From contig OX442415.1 of the NCBI GenBank assembly GCA_949361645.1, positions 15,252,331 through 15,316,330 on the forward strand: 64,000 bases of DNA, read 5' to 3'. A model generated the notes under the pieces. The model made no database searches, was not told where the DNA came from, and saw only the letters and a list, made by a program, of their open reading frames with translations. Shown in pieces: positions 11,671 to 22,340 of the stretch. This DNA comes from Spongilla lacustris (lineage: Eukaryota > Porifera > Demospongiae > Spongillida > Spongillidae). Position numbers and translations under genes: made by a program. Within the stretch, counting starts at the first letter, position 1; each line of letters opens with the position of its first letter.

Positions 11671-12403
11671 AAAAGACGAGCGGAACACGTCTGAAAGTGA
11701 GTAGCTAGTAGCCCTATTAAAAGAACGACCTTTAAGTTTAGTCGGGCCAGCCCAACTACTTCAAATTTTAGCAAAGCAAAAGCACGTGCTTGTTTATTGT
11801 ACGAAGAGGATCAGTATTCGAAATAAAAGGCAGGCAATCTGGTAAGCATCCTTTGTGTGAATGGCGAATTGCTCTGATCATATACATGTACTCACATCAA
11901 GGACAGACATTTATGGCGATTATTCCTGATGCCTTCACTACTGGCTTTGAAGAACGTATGAGTACCTTCAGTCAAGAGGTGAGGGCTTTGAATCCTGTGA
12001 GGATAGTTGTGATGGAGATTCAGGTTGGGGCTACATGTATGTCAGTTTAGGATGTTTTGGTTGGAGCCATGGGAAGGGCATTTATGGTTCGAGCTCACAT
12101 TATATTTTGTGACTTCGCTACTAATTCCTCCTTTCCTACGCTACTACTTTCTTTAGGGATCCCCTCATCTTCCAGTCACATGCCAATTCAGAGACATTAA
12201 CTGTTTAAAGGAAATTGTTTGATTGTGATGTGATTTAATGATGATAGCAAGTGAGCAGAACAAACTGTCCTATTGTACATACTGCTGTGATGTATGTGAT
12301 GCAATGGGTTGTATTCCAAGATTCCCCTTCCTTCTACGTTTGTGCTCCTGCATGCAATGTATAAGTACATGTCGGAACCCGCCAGGGAAAAAAAAGGAGT
12401 GAA

Positions 12404-12708
12404 ACAAGATATAAAAATTTAATTAAAATAAAATTGGTGATGTAGGATTTGTATAGATAGCAATTAAGTAAAAAGTAAGGAAACAAGGAATTACGGATAT
12501 TATGCATTCATTAAATTATAAATATTACAGACCTACATTATTTAGCAAATCTACCTGCCTGAAAGTCTGCTAAATGTAGGTATGTAATATTTATAATTTA
12601 ATGAATGCATAATATCCGTAATTCCTTGTTTCCTTACTTTTTACTTAATTGCTATCTATACAAATCCTACATCACCAATTTTATTTTAATTAAATTTTTA
12701 TATCTTGT
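12404..12708. repeat. 305-bp foldback (inverted repeat) block, copy 1
   Basis: ACAAGATATAAAAATTTAAT at the left is matched by its reverse complement at the right, with arms of about 130 bp around a short TTTAGCA/TGCTAAA-containing loop. Copy 2 at 54323-54625 is inverted relative to this one and shares the flank GGAGTGAAAC / GTTTCACTCC. Confidence 0.9.
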
Positions 12709-13853
12709 GCACTATCAATTTGCCAACGATTACCTAGGTTTTTCCAGGTTTTCCCGACTTTTGATATTGGCGCGATAAATCACAGTTTCTCGAGTCAATA
12801 CACGCATAACCAGTTGTATTGCTTCAGCTGCTTATTCCCAACTTTAAATCATTAAAACAACATGTGCATGTACACGCGTACGTGCCCTATAAGATAGTAT
12901 CCATAGGGACTGTGAACGAGGTGCATTCCAACGTTACGCCAAATGATTCAATGACCGTCACGGTGGATGGGAGTTATAAGATTTTTTCACCGATAAACAC
13001 GTTCTTGTTTGTTCGCTCGCTTACCAACGCACTACTAAGTATAGGCAGGGACAGATATGAATTTTAGCTTATTGAGATAAAAACGAAAATGTCTACCCGG
13101 TAGTTTTCTAAAGAGTCATTACCATATCCACCCCGCAGCTTGCTCTCGAAACAACTAAAATGTTCCTTTCAGGTACAAAATGCCTGAAACGCGTATAATT
13201 CCCTTCCGCCGCGCCATGACATCGAAAGTTATAATCCATTGTTCGTACTGTCATTGAGCAGAACCAGTGCAGCTAGAAACCTCATGGTGGAACACGCATA
13301 TGACAAAGCCGCCAATCAAGACATGTACATCAGAATGTCGTGGGCCTGGCCGATCTCGAACGTCTGGAAAAGAGCCAGTGTACCTAAGTATTTGGACACC
13401 AGTCACCTATGCAAAAGAGTACGTATATATACGTAGCGCGTTTGATGAACGCACATGTACGTACTATACTGCAGAGCGTGAATTAACGTGCACAGTGTTG
13501 ATTATATATGCCTTCAGCCGGGTCCCCAGACTATTAGTTTTGATAACATCAACAATGTTTCTTTACATAATCTATTTACCGATTAATTAACCCGTATATA
13601 TTAGCAAGCCTTTGTACAGGCGGCGGGAAAAGCGGAGGACATATACAAAGGGGTAATCGATTTCCTACAGATTTTTGCATATGAAGGAAACGAATATCGA
13701 CTAATCGCGACTAAGAAAAACAGAACCGGTTATTTCGACTAAAGGAAATTCGGAAATCGGTAACCTGCTATTCTGCTAAATGCATAGTCGACCGAATAGG
13801 TAATCGCGAATAATCGGTTAACCTGAAAAACCTGAAAATCGGTTACACACCCT
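12709..13853. other. Right half of MULE-like element, no gene
   Basis: Only short ORFs. The last 200 bases carry the subterminal TCGGTTATTTCGACT-type repeats that also occur at 34970-35113. Confidence 0.5.
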
Positions 13854-14189
13854 ATCCTCCATTCAATGTATGTATTTCATAAAACCCAGTTTCAAATTAG
13901 CTGTGTGCACATTTTGGCAGAACAAAATAATACAAGAAGATGCATTCAGAGTACCTCTATCACTATTTGGCCTGGAAACGTAGTTACGGGCCTCCAGCAA
14001 AGAATTGTACTCATTTGAATGCAAATCTCCATAGACGTTCCATACTTCATTATTTTATGACGCGCGTCGCGGGTTTCAATTATTCATGTCCGCTATTTCT
14101 GGCCATGAGGGATTGGAGGTAGGGGGAAGGGGGCGCCATAGCCTGGGGAGGGAGGGGGCCAAGGCCCCCTGGGCCCCCCCCCTCCGGCC

Positions 14190-15055
14190 GCCTACGTAGA
14201 GGGACAGCAGCAACCCTCCCAGCCGCAGCCTGCTGGAGCCGCGCCCAGGCTCACGACGTTCGACTTGCAAGAGGCCGCGCCCTCCGCCAACCAAGCGGCC
14301 ACGCTGGCTCTACCACCGCTGCTCGCCTCAGCAGGCATACCAGTACCCGCGCGAGCTGCGCCCAGCTTTGTGACCGCTCGGTTGCCCCCCAAGCTGGTTC
14401 AAAGGATTGAGAATCTCGAATTTATCGAGATGTCCGAGCTCCTGCAGGACGCGTGGCAAACGGACACTACCGAGGGCAGCTCATCACGATTGGTCCTCCG
14501 CATGCCCCGACGGTCGGTACCCATCACGGATATATCGCTATGGACCGAGTGCTTCGCAATGATGGCCGCTGTCATCACCAGCAAGTACCCATCCAAAGCC
14601 CCGGACATGTTCATGTACCTGCGGCGCATCGCCTTCTGCGCGAGACGGTTTGAAAGCGGCGCTTGGGTTACTTACGACCAATTATATCGGCGGCAAGCTT
14701 CTGCTACTAAGAGCCTCGACTGGGCCACCGAGGACCAGTCAATATACAACGATTCCTTCGGTGGGAAAGCCAAGCCCACGACACGATGTAAGATTTGCCT
14801 CAGCGAGCACCACGGGGCAGACTCCCCCTCTTCGCTCAGCAGGAACCCGACATCCCAAGACAGGCTACGTCGCAGGAGATCTGCCGTCGGTTCAACGAAA
14901 ACCGGTGCTTTGTTCGCACATGTAAATACCGGCACGCGTGCTCGTTGTGCGGGGGCCAGCACACCACGCTGTCCTGCGGTCAACAACGCGGTGCCCCCGA
15001 GCACCCATACGGCAACAGGGGAGACATAAGGAGGCCCGGAAACCAAGGGCGCTAG
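14190..15055 (+). pseudogene. DIRS-like retroelement Gag/ORF1, frameshifted
   Basis: A Gag-like protein of tyrosine-recombinase retroelements. One frame (14265-14880) has PPKLVQRIENLEFIEMSELL, SLWTECFAMMAAVITSKYP and MFMYLRRIAFCARRFESGAW, then KICLSEHHGADS. Near 14850-14870 the reading must shift to another frame, which continues as ICRRFNENRCFVRTCKYRHACSLCGGQHTTLSC, a cysteine/histidine zinc module typical of DIRS ORF1 C-termini, and stops at 15053-15055. The segment is GC-richer than its surroundings, consistent with an inserted element. It is followed after 170 bp by a second ORF of the same element type. Confidence 0.65.
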
Positions 15056-15228
15056 AGTGGACGGTGTGTATTCAGTGATGTCATGCACGTGTAATGTTAT
15101 TAATAGTTACGTTTGGCAATTAACGCAGCTCCACCTGAATAGGTGTGATTCTGATTGCGGCATGGCACACTGACGCGTACAAGCAACAAATTAAGCAGCT
15201 GCATGACATCATGAGGTGATAACAGTTA

Positions 15229-15606
15229 GTGGAAAATACTTATCCGGATGCTCCCCCTGTCGCAGGCCCCCCGTACGCCTACACGAGCCACCTGATGCAG
15301 CTCCAAAGTTTCATGCCGCTCCCGGGGCCACAGATACCTGGACCATTACTCGGAGGCTCCTCCCCCTTGCGAACCGAAGCGTTTAAGGCCGTGCTGAAGG
15401 ACCATCCAGACAGGCAGTACAGAGATTATGTTGTAATCGGGCTAGCCGAGGGGTTCAGGGTTGGGTTCGACCGCCGACAACACGTCAAGAAATTGTGGAC
15501 ATCAATGCATAACTCGGCTTACAATTGTGATTTTAAAAATCTGATTGCACCATTAAACTCACTAGGTACTTTAGAGATTTATCACGGTATTAAAACAGCT
15601 AATTAA
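15229..15606 (+). pseudogene. DIRS-like pol, truncated N-terminal segment
   Basis: The first about 90 codons (PYAYTSHLMQLQ...PSPLRTEAFKAVLKDHPDRQYRDYVVIGLAEGFRVGFDRR) match the layout that precedes the reverse transcriptase in DIRS/Ngaro pol proteins. The family-like sequence fades after about 15510 and the ORF ends at 15606 without RT motifs. A separate fragment with the following portion (RSATRNLPSV...GVVPKGH...GKWRLITDLS) occurs at 21130-21400, so these may be two halves of one copy split by insertions or two different copies. Confidence 0.6.
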
Positions 15607-15840
15607 TTTATTAAAATATATTATTATTATTGTCTTGTAATACGTTAATTGCATGGCAGGAAAGTTAGGAATAGCCATCTGTTACATGAAATCCTTCCGA
15701 ACTAAACTATCGTCGATTTTAGTGATCTAAGCATACGCATGCGCAACTTAGTTGTACTCGTGCCCCTGCCACTGAATACAGTCTGGAGGTCACGTGATAT
15801 GTTATTTAACCATTTTGATCCATTTGTGCATAGCTTGTCT

Positions 15841-15914
15841 CGTTCCCAGACCCTATTTATTGAGAAATAAGGTAAATATTTACCTTGTTTCTCAATAAAT
15901 AGGGTCTGGGAACG
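15841..15914. repeat. 74-bp near-perfect palindrome
   Basis: CGTTCCCAGACCCTATTTAT at the left is mirrored as its reverse complement at the right. The centre is GGTAAAT/ATTTACC with no spacer and there is one mismatched pair. The ends carry the TCTCGTTCCCAGACC motif found in several other inverted repeats here. Confidence 0.95.
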
Positions 15915-17513
15915 CGACTAGGCATGCAAGCCTTTTGACGGAGGGTTGGGTATCAAGCCTATATTTGTACCCGTCTGATTAGTATTTGTAGTAGTAATTG
16001 GACTGTGAACGAGGGACGCATGTTGGAAGTAATCTAGTATTACTATATACATGTAGGCTTGAAACCCCCAAAACGCGAAGGTCGAGCTGATAGAGCGGCT
16101 GCTGTGGAGTAGCTACCACATAATGATATATAGCCCGTATAGTATAGGTGTCACTACGAGAGTACCCAGCTCGTTTAGCGGTTAAAATGCACGGGCGATT
16201 CCGTCCCTATATATATATATATATATCTGCATTTGCATCGCTCTGACGTTTACCAGCATGTCTGGCTTGTTTTTGATACCATACTAGAAGTTCTCGTGGA
16301 GGTGTGTTAATTAAGGACATTACCTTCCACTAGCTAAAGGAGTCACATATGCATGGGCGGCGGATACTCCCAGCTGGACCTTCCACTGTGTCCTGTTATG
16401 TATATGTATATCCTAATCGTCACTTCCATAGCAGTCTCGTTCCCAGACCAAATATACGCAGCTGCTCTGCTACGTATACGCTGTCCTGTAGTATTTCTAT
16501 CCAACTCCACCAGAAAGTATACAACAAGGTTGAACAGCCGTAAACGTACTCGGAGAGTGGTTATAACTTATAAGTAGATCACATACATGCACCTGTCTGT
16601 GTAATTTGCCCCTACAAATACTAAGCAATGGCACAGAAAAGGATGCCATGATGCAGCTCTGATATGTCATTAATGAACAGATCAATGGCATGAAGGTACA
16701 GCTAGGTAGAACTACATGTATGTACTACCATGCATGTGAAGCGTTTACACAAATCACCACATGCCACCACCCTAATTAAATACAGGTGACCACAAAGACA
16801 TTGAGTCAGCTACAATGTACATTCTGTTAATACCAGCCCTTCTTGAACCTTCCACAATTATCACACACACATACAGATAACCAAATAAATATAAATGCCA
16901 CACCATAACTGTTAAATCGATCACCTACATCTGCAGAGCCATGTACATATAGCTAGACCACACAAAGCCTTCCATTTGAGTTGTTGCTGAAGTGCTTTCA
17001 CCAGGTGCATGTTGGAAGGGTGGCTGGCACAGTCCATGAGATGCAAAACTTTGAGTCCAGTCCTCCCTGGTCCATACCAGGTGGTCATGTAGGTAAGCCT
17101 CCTCTCCTGGCAGACAACTGGTGACTGTCCTGTGTGTACAACCAAACCCTCAGCCTCAGAAGGTAAAGGTGGACAATTGTAGTCACTTTAAATTGGTCCT
17201 ACATCTACATGCATGTAACATGTATTTCCTACTCAGTTTTATAGACCTTTACATCTTAACTTAATTTGATTCATATCCCAGTGGCTGCATCTGGGATGCG
17301 CTATCAAATTCCTCATCTCTAGGGGAGTAGGGATCTTTCCTTTAAAATTGTCCCAACCTAAGCTTATACTCTTGTTCCACAAGGATATCTCCCATCCATG
17401 CACCTTCACAAGGCTCTCTCCTCTACCTCCACAAGGCTATCTCACAAGGCTACCTCCCTCCACACAGAGCATTGCATAGCAGCAGACTGTACTGCAATGA
17501 GATAACATGCTCA

Positions 17514-17514
<1 letters not shown>
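15915..17514. other. No recognised gene
   Basis: Contains an AGTCTCGTTCCCAGACC word at about 16434 and an (AT)n run near 16209. Short ORFs on both strands show no recognisable family. Confidence 0.4.
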
Positions 17515-17546
<32 letters not shown>

Positions 17547-17554
17547 TACATGTA

Positions 17555-17642
<88 letters not shown>
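17515..17642. repeat. (GT)n microsatellite
   Basis: About 125 bases of GT repeat, interrupted by TATGTGTGTACATGTATG near 17538-17556. Confidence 0.95.
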
Positions 17643-17643
<1 letters not shown>

Positions 17644-18227
17644 ATGTATCATATGACACCTATATGGAATCACATGTTCATGTGCTTTATGAGGTACTAT
17701 AGGGAAATCCACATACCTGGGATATGAGGGCAGTTACAGCCAGCTGCAGTTAGTGGTGGATCACGGAAGACCTTTTAATGAGGTGTTGCCATAGAGAGGT
17801 TCCATCTGGAGGGTCGTTGTCAGCTCATACATGAAACCACTCAGTAATCCGGACGAAAAGATCGCGCGCTGACTACATCCGCCACTGGGCGAGGGACCGG
17901 AGCTAAAAAGAATAGTTACGTAGTAACATCATTGCCTCGCACAATGATATTATTGGGCACATATCCTTATACGGCTTGTCTTTGTCCCGTATCACTGTTT
18001 CGCTTGTCCGCTTCAAATTCTATATAGAACGATAGCATTTACAAATGTGGATATGCACGCACCCTTTTGAAAAAGTAGCAACAGAAAATGCACGTTTCCC
18101 AGCTGTCATACTCATAGCGCCATATCACGTGGTCGAATATAGGGCCTTACTTAGCCATCAGTCTCTGTGATGCCTTAGTTTTCCTGAAATACACACGTAG
18201 TAGCGTTTAATGTCCATTGGGTAGACA
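17643..18227. other. No recognised gene
   Basis: Unique-looking sequence up to the target duplication TAGAC of the gypsy element. No coding or RNA feature is supported. Confidence 0.4.
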
Positions 18228-18232
18228 TAGAC

Positions 18233-18390
18233 TGTAATATAATAGTTAAGGCACGTGATTTTCACGTGAGTATTGATTATTGTTTTCGTATGTCTTTTTT
18301 GTAAGTACGTGTGTTTTGGCTATGCCAAGTGAATCCAGCTAACATCAAGTTTTGACATAGTTATCTCGGGCGCTCTCGCGTAACATTACA
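18233..18390 (+). repeat. 5' LTR of the gypsy element (158 bp)
   Basis: Begins TGTAATATAATAG and ends CGTAACATTACA, giving TGTAAT...ATTACA inverted termini. It contains a CACGTGATTTTCACGTG palindrome near its start. The primer-binding site follows at once. Confidence 0.75.
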
Positions 18391-18408
18391 TGGTGTCAGA
18401 AGGGGAGC
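18391..18408 (+). promoter_or_regulatory. Primer-binding site of the gypsy element
   Basis: TGGTGTCAGAAGGGGAGC directly after the LTR end begins with TGG, the complement of a tRNA CCA tail. The priming tRNA could not be identified. Confidence 0.65.
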
Positions 18409-18415
18409 TTCTAAA

Positions 18416-20494
18416 ATGGAGCACATAAAGCCACCGCCTGAAATGGACTTCGCGTCGAGTGATGGAACGTCTGTAGCCGAAACGTGGAGGAAATGGCGTC
18501 AATCAATGGAACTTTTTCTCACTTTGACCATGACTGGGAAAACTGAGCAAGAACAGTGCAGTGCTTTCCTCTACATTATAGGTCCAGCAGGGAGAGACAT
18601 TTACAACACGTTCAACATTTCAGAGCAAGACAAGAACAAGATAAGTATCCTATTCCAAAAATTCGAAGGGTATTGTAAACCGAAACAAAATGTAACCGTT
18701 GAGCGGTACAGGTTTAACACAAGGTCACAGCAAGAAGGGGAATCTATCGATCAATACGTGACCGCACTGAAATTGATGACTAGAAATTGTGCTTTTGGAA
18801 CACTGGAAGAGGAGCTCATCAGGGACAGAATTGTTTGTGGTGTCTTGTCAGAAAAGATCAAAGAAAGGCTGTTACGGGAGCGGGACCTCACCTTAGACAA
18901 AGCCATAGACCTCTGTCGGGCTGAAGAGCAATCAAAAACACAGCTGAAATGCATCAATGAGGAAGCTTCTACAGATTTGTCATTGGTTCATGCAATAAAT
19001 CCTCGTCCAAAGCGTCAACCAACAGTGTCTCGCGGTTCACTACCGAATGAGGATGCAGGTGTTGTCAAGCCAATCTCAAATCAACATCCAATCTCTAACT
19101 GTCGAAATTGTGGATACCAACACAAGAGAGACAAGTGCCCTGCTTTCGGCAAGCGTTGTAATAACTGCCACAAACTTAATCATTTTGCCAGGTACTGCAG
19201 GTCAAGCAAAGGAGTATCAACATTGATACAAAAAGAAGAGGAAGAAGAGCGCAGTGATGCGGATGAGTTTGTGGTAGGAACTTTGAAGGCAAAGCGGACT
19301 GTAGAAATTGGTGTCAATGAATGTTTTGCATCTTTCAGAATTCAAGGTAGAATGATCAAATTCAAAATTGACACTGGCTCTCAAGTGAACGTCATGCCAC
19401 TGAGTGAGTACAACCTGATGCATCGTAAACCCACATTGGCAAAATCAAGAGTGAAGCTATTTGGGTACACTGGCGATTCGTTGAAGACAGTTGGTGAATG
19501 CACGTTTCTAGTTGGTGGGCATCAGTTAGAATTTTTTGTTGCAGACACATCTCAAAACCCAATTCTTGGACTCAATGCATCACGAGAACTAAATTTGGTT
19601 AAAGTTATCATGAATGTCAACTTGCAGATGAACGCAACACAGCAGTTTAAAGACGTTTTTTCTGGTTTGGGATGTTTGAAGCAACCTTATCACATTAAGT
19701 TGGACCCCACAGTAAAGCCTGTAATCAGTCCACCTCGCAACCAGCCAGTTACGATTCGTGATCGATTGAAAACAGAGCTTAACAAGATGGAATCAATGGG
19801 AGTCATTGTTGCGGTTGAGGAACCAACTGATTGGGTCAACTCCTTAGTTGTTGTTGAGAAACCGAAAACCAAACAGTTGAGAATATGTCTTGATCCCAGG
19901 CCTCTGAACAAGGCAATAATGCGAGAACATTTTCAGCTCCCAACATTAGATGATATTGCTACACGACTTCATGGAGCAAATGTATTTTCCAAACTGGATG
20001 CTAATCATGGGTATTGGCAGATTCCTTTGGACAGAGCAAGTCAGCTTCTCACCACATTTAACACGCCATTTGGGAGGTATTGTTACACCAGATTACCTTT
20101 TGGAATCAGTTCGGCACAAGAAGTATTTCAGAAACGAATGTATCAGCTGTTTGGAGATCTACCTGGTGTGGAGACTGATATTGACGACATGCTAATCCAT
20201 GGACGTACAGAAGAGGAGCACCAACAAAGACTTACAGCTGTCCTGAAAAGGTGTCAAGAAGTGCACTTGACATTGAATAAAGAAAAATGTCAATTTGGAG
20301 TACCACAAGTAACATATCTGGGACACTGCATCAGTGCTGATGGAATCACACCAGATGAAAACAGAGTGAAAGCCATTCTTGCCATGCCTCCTCCGAAGGA
20401 TAGGAAGGGTGTTGAACGGCTACTGGGAACCTTGAATTACGTATCAAAATCACGTGCCTTAACTATTATATTACATAGACCACTCCGCGTTTGA
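18416..20494 (+). CDS. Ty3/gypsy Gag-Pol, truncated after reverse transcriptase
   Basis: A single 692-codon frame. The Gag region is followed by two zinc knuckles (CRNCGYQHKRDKCP and CNNCHKLNHFARYC, about residues 228-262), an aspartic protease motif FKIDTGSQVNVMP (about residues 318-330), then reverse transcriptase with ICLDPRPLNKAI, FSKLDANHGYWQIPL, TRLPFGISSAQEVFQ, DIDDMLIHG and VTYLGHCIS. The frame reaches the start of the RNase H linker (RLLGTLNYVSKS) at about 20445 and then reads into an inverted LTR end and flank. RNase H and integrase are missing, so the copy cannot be autonomous, yet the remaining frame is undamaged, suggesting recent origin. ATG at 18416 lies just after the primer-binding site. 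Confidence 0.9.
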   Translation: MEHIKPPPEMDFASSDGTSVAETWRKWRQSMELFLTLTMTGKTEQEQCSAFLYIIGPAGRDIYNTFNISEQDKNKISILFQKFEGYCKPKQNVTVERYRFNTRSQQEGESIDQYVTALKLMTRNCAFGTLEEELIRDRIVCGVLSEKIKERLLRERDLTLDKAIDLCRAEEQSKTQLKCINEEASTDLSLVHAINPRPKRQPTVSRGSLPNEDAGVVKPISNQHPISNCRNCGYQHKRDKCPAFGKRCNNCHKLNHFARYCRSSKGVSTLIQKEEEEERSDADEFVVGTLKAKRTVEIGVNECFASFRIQGRMIKFKIDTGSQVNVMPLSEYNLMHRKPTLAKSRVKLFGYTGDSLKTVGECTFLVGGHQLEFFVADTSQNPILGLNASRELNLVKVIMNVNLQMNATQQFKDVFSGLGCLKQPYHIKLDPTVKPVISPPRNQPVTIRDRLKTELNKMESMGVIVAVEEPTDWVNSLVVVEKPKTKQLRICLDPRPLNKAIMREHFQLPTLDDIATRLHGANVFSKLDANHGYWQIPLDRASQLLTTFNTPFGRYCYTRLPFGISSAQEVFQKRMYQLFGDLPGVETDIDDMLIHGRTEEEHQQRLTAVLKRCQEVHLTLNKEKCQFGVPQVTYLGHCISADGITPDENRVKAILAMPPPKDRKGVERLLGTLNYVSKSRALTIILHRPLRV

Positions 20495-21058
20495 CCGAAA
20501 CGGCCTAGCTAGGACTTAGAAGCTCTATATTTATTTAGTATCCCACGCCAACGAAAACCCAAACAAAGAACATACCACTTTTGCACGCAGTGAAGTTTGT
20601 TACTTCCAACTGGGCCAGAACTGAACGCCATAGTTTTACTGATTGTCATCCGGGCGGTTTTTAATTATTTTACAACCAAACTAGATACTTGTACCCTGAT
20701 GACCAACAGCGCCCCAGGAACCCAGGGAAAGATGCCAATGGGCATATAAACTTGTTAGAAAGTTGCCTTGATCATTTTAGTATCTTCTGAAATAGTTATA
20801 ACTAACTTTCCTATCTTCAGTTCAGAGCAAAAAAGAAAAATAGTGATGAAAAATCATTATAAAAAAAGCAATTTTCCATACATCTCTATGGGAATGTACT
20901 AATTCTTATGAGGAACCCAGTGGAAGGGGCTAAAAATTACACCAATCATGTAGAGTGATAGTTGTTTATGCTATCTATCATTTCAATCTATTATAACTTT
21001 ACTAGCGGCTTTCTCTGATTTATGGCATACAAAAATAAACCTTATCCCATACATTTCT
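20481..21058. other. No recognised gene
   Basis: Flank of the gypsy insertion. No ORF or RNA gene is supported. Confidence 0.4.
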
Positions 21059-21421
21059 ATGGACGCGTGCGCGGGAAATGTGACGGACGTTTGCAAAATT
21101 GGCCAGGAATTGCTAATGAGCGTCCGAAATTTCTCGCAACGACCGCTCCGCTCAGCCACCCGCAATCTCCCATCGGTTAGCGAGCACGACAGCGTCGTCT
21201 CAGCGTACATTGACGCAGAACTAAGCGCAAACCGCCTCCTAGGGCCGCTACCTAGCCACGTGGCTCGCTACACGCACTGTAGCCGAATAGGGGTAGTTCC
21301 TAAAGGACATAATATGGGAAAATGGCGCTTAATTACTGACCTGTCCTTTTCGGAGAGATTCAGCGTAAACGACGGCATCGCTGAGCTACATATCCGTGGA
21401 CGCATCACATTGAGTCGATGA
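21059..21421 (+). pseudogene. DIRS-like pol fragment before the RT domain
   Basis: From about codon 24 the ORF reads RSATRNLPSVSEHDSVVSAY, AELSANRLLGPLP, CSRIGVVPKGHNMGKWRLITDLS and FSVNDGIAE, matching the segment leading into the reverse transcriptase of DIRS/Ngaro-like elements. It stops before the catalytic motifs. It fits as the continuation of 15229-15510, 5.6 kb upstream, but the junction is not continuous, so a shared origin is only possible. Confidence 0.65.
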
Positions 21422-21959
21422 TTGACTACGGAAGGGGCTAAGAGAAACTATAAATGTAATAGCATATATAATAGGAAGTATTTGCGCGTCATATCACGTG
21501 ACGTAAGTATACGTATGTCAATGCATCAAATGGTTCAACGATCGATATGCATTCGGATGTGATGACGCAAATTAATTATTACGCTACTCATTCCTAGATC
21601 GGCTCTCAATCCTGCTTTCAGTGCTTTGGAGTCAGCCTCTTTGACTACCTAACCCGGTATTGGTTCACGTACAACCTGACTCCATACTTGAGCAGCCATA
21701 TCCCCAAGACAGTCCCGAACTTCGTTATGTTGTTGGATGACAAGACCACCTGTCTTACAGTCTAATGCATGTTGCAGCGTGAAATTTGCACTACATAGGT
21801 AAACAATCAATGATCCGCGGAGTAATAAACGGAGGCTCGCTTACGTACGCGTCATCAGGCAAATGGTCCATTGCTATGATAACATTCAAATGACAACATA
21901 AATGGATAGAGAATGGCAAAGCGCTCGCGAAGGTTGAATCGCGAAGGTGTCATAAGAAC
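21422..21959. other. No recognised gene
   Basis: No supported feature in this stretch. Confidence 0.4.
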
Positions 21960-21965
21960 TTAAGG

Positions 21966-22260
21966 ATGATGATGCCCTGGAGAGCTATTGTTGTGACCCT
22001 GACGAGCCTTTTATGCCAGGGAGTGATGATGAATTCAGTGACCTTGAACAGGAAGGTAGACTATTATACATGTAAGTGCATGCAGTACATATAAAAATAC
22101 ATGTAGATGCACAGCATATTGCTGAACGCAAAAGGAAGCACAGACCTTGAACAGGAAGGTAGACTATTATACATGTAAGTGCATGCAGTACATATAAAAA
22201 TACATGTAGATGCACAGCATATTGCTGAACGCAAAAGGAAGCACAGACCAGAGAATGACA
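21966..22260 (+). pseudogene. Acidic N-terminal exon fragment, possibly piggyBac-like
   Basis: KDDDALESYCCDPDEPFMPG then SDDEFSDLEQE is followed by a possible donor at AG/GTAGAC near 22053. A possible next exon starts at CACAG/CATATTGC and reads HIAERKRKHRPEND. Acidic, Ser/Asp-rich starts of this kind are common in piggyBac-type transposases, but nothing diagnostic remains. A 104-bp tandem duplication covers the exon end, intron and next exon start. Confidence 0.3.
22040..22247. repeat. 104-bp perfect tandem duplication
   Basis: The block starting ACCTTGAACAGGAAGGTAGAC and ending AAAAGGAAGCACAG occurs twice back to back with no differences noticed, which points to a recent event or an assembly error. 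Confidence 0.9.
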
Positions 22261-22340
22261 GCACATCACTCCTGACAGTCAGTGCTAAAGCACGGCTATC
22301 TACACTCAGGCTACACATCACTCCTGACACACTCATGCTA

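Larger units (their letters stand above)
9878..12708 (-). mobile_element. Composite repeat element, copy 1 (nested)
   Basis: In reverse orientation this has the same order of parts as copy 2 at 54323-57431: a 305-bp foldback (12708-12404), a segment with a short coding-like stretch (PDAFTTGFEERMSTFSQE near 11930-11980), a pyrimidine minisatellite (11670-11080) and a 450-bp terminal block ending in the hairpin GGACCTACTAACGTAGGTCC (9897-9878). The terminal hairpin and an N-terminal exon in copy 2 hint at a Helitron-like origin, but this is weak. Confidence 0.6.
9745..13853. mobile_element. 4.1-kb MULE-like element with 13-bp TIRs and 10-bp TSD
   Basis: The left end AGGGTGTGTAACC (9745) and right end GGTTACACACCCT (to 13853) are perfect inverted repeats. 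Both are flanked by the same ten bases, ATCCTCCATT, at 9735-9744 and 13854-13863. Subterminal regions hold repeated AATCGATT / TCGGTTATTTCGACT words in both arms. A 9-11 bp duplication is typical of Mutator-like elements. No transposase is readable inside, so this is a non-autonomous copy; most of its length is a nested composite element. A second right end of the same family is at about 34970-35113. Confidence 0.8.
18233..20475 (+). mobile_element. Ty3/gypsy element with U3-type ends at both sides
   Basis: The left side is a short LTR (18233-18390). The right end is not an LTR in direct orientation: its last 30 bases (20446-20475) are the reverse complement of the first 30 bases of the left LTR. 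Both ends are flanked by TAGAC (18228-18232 and 20476-20480), so a molecule with this rearranged structure appears to have been inserted as a unit. RNase H, integrase and a normal 3' LTR are absent. Confidence 0.8.

Noticed and set aside
11022..11774. Pro/Ser/Leu- and Gly/Glu/Arg-rich ORFs over the CT minisatellite
   Set aside because: Pure repeat translation on opposite strands; no conserved domain.
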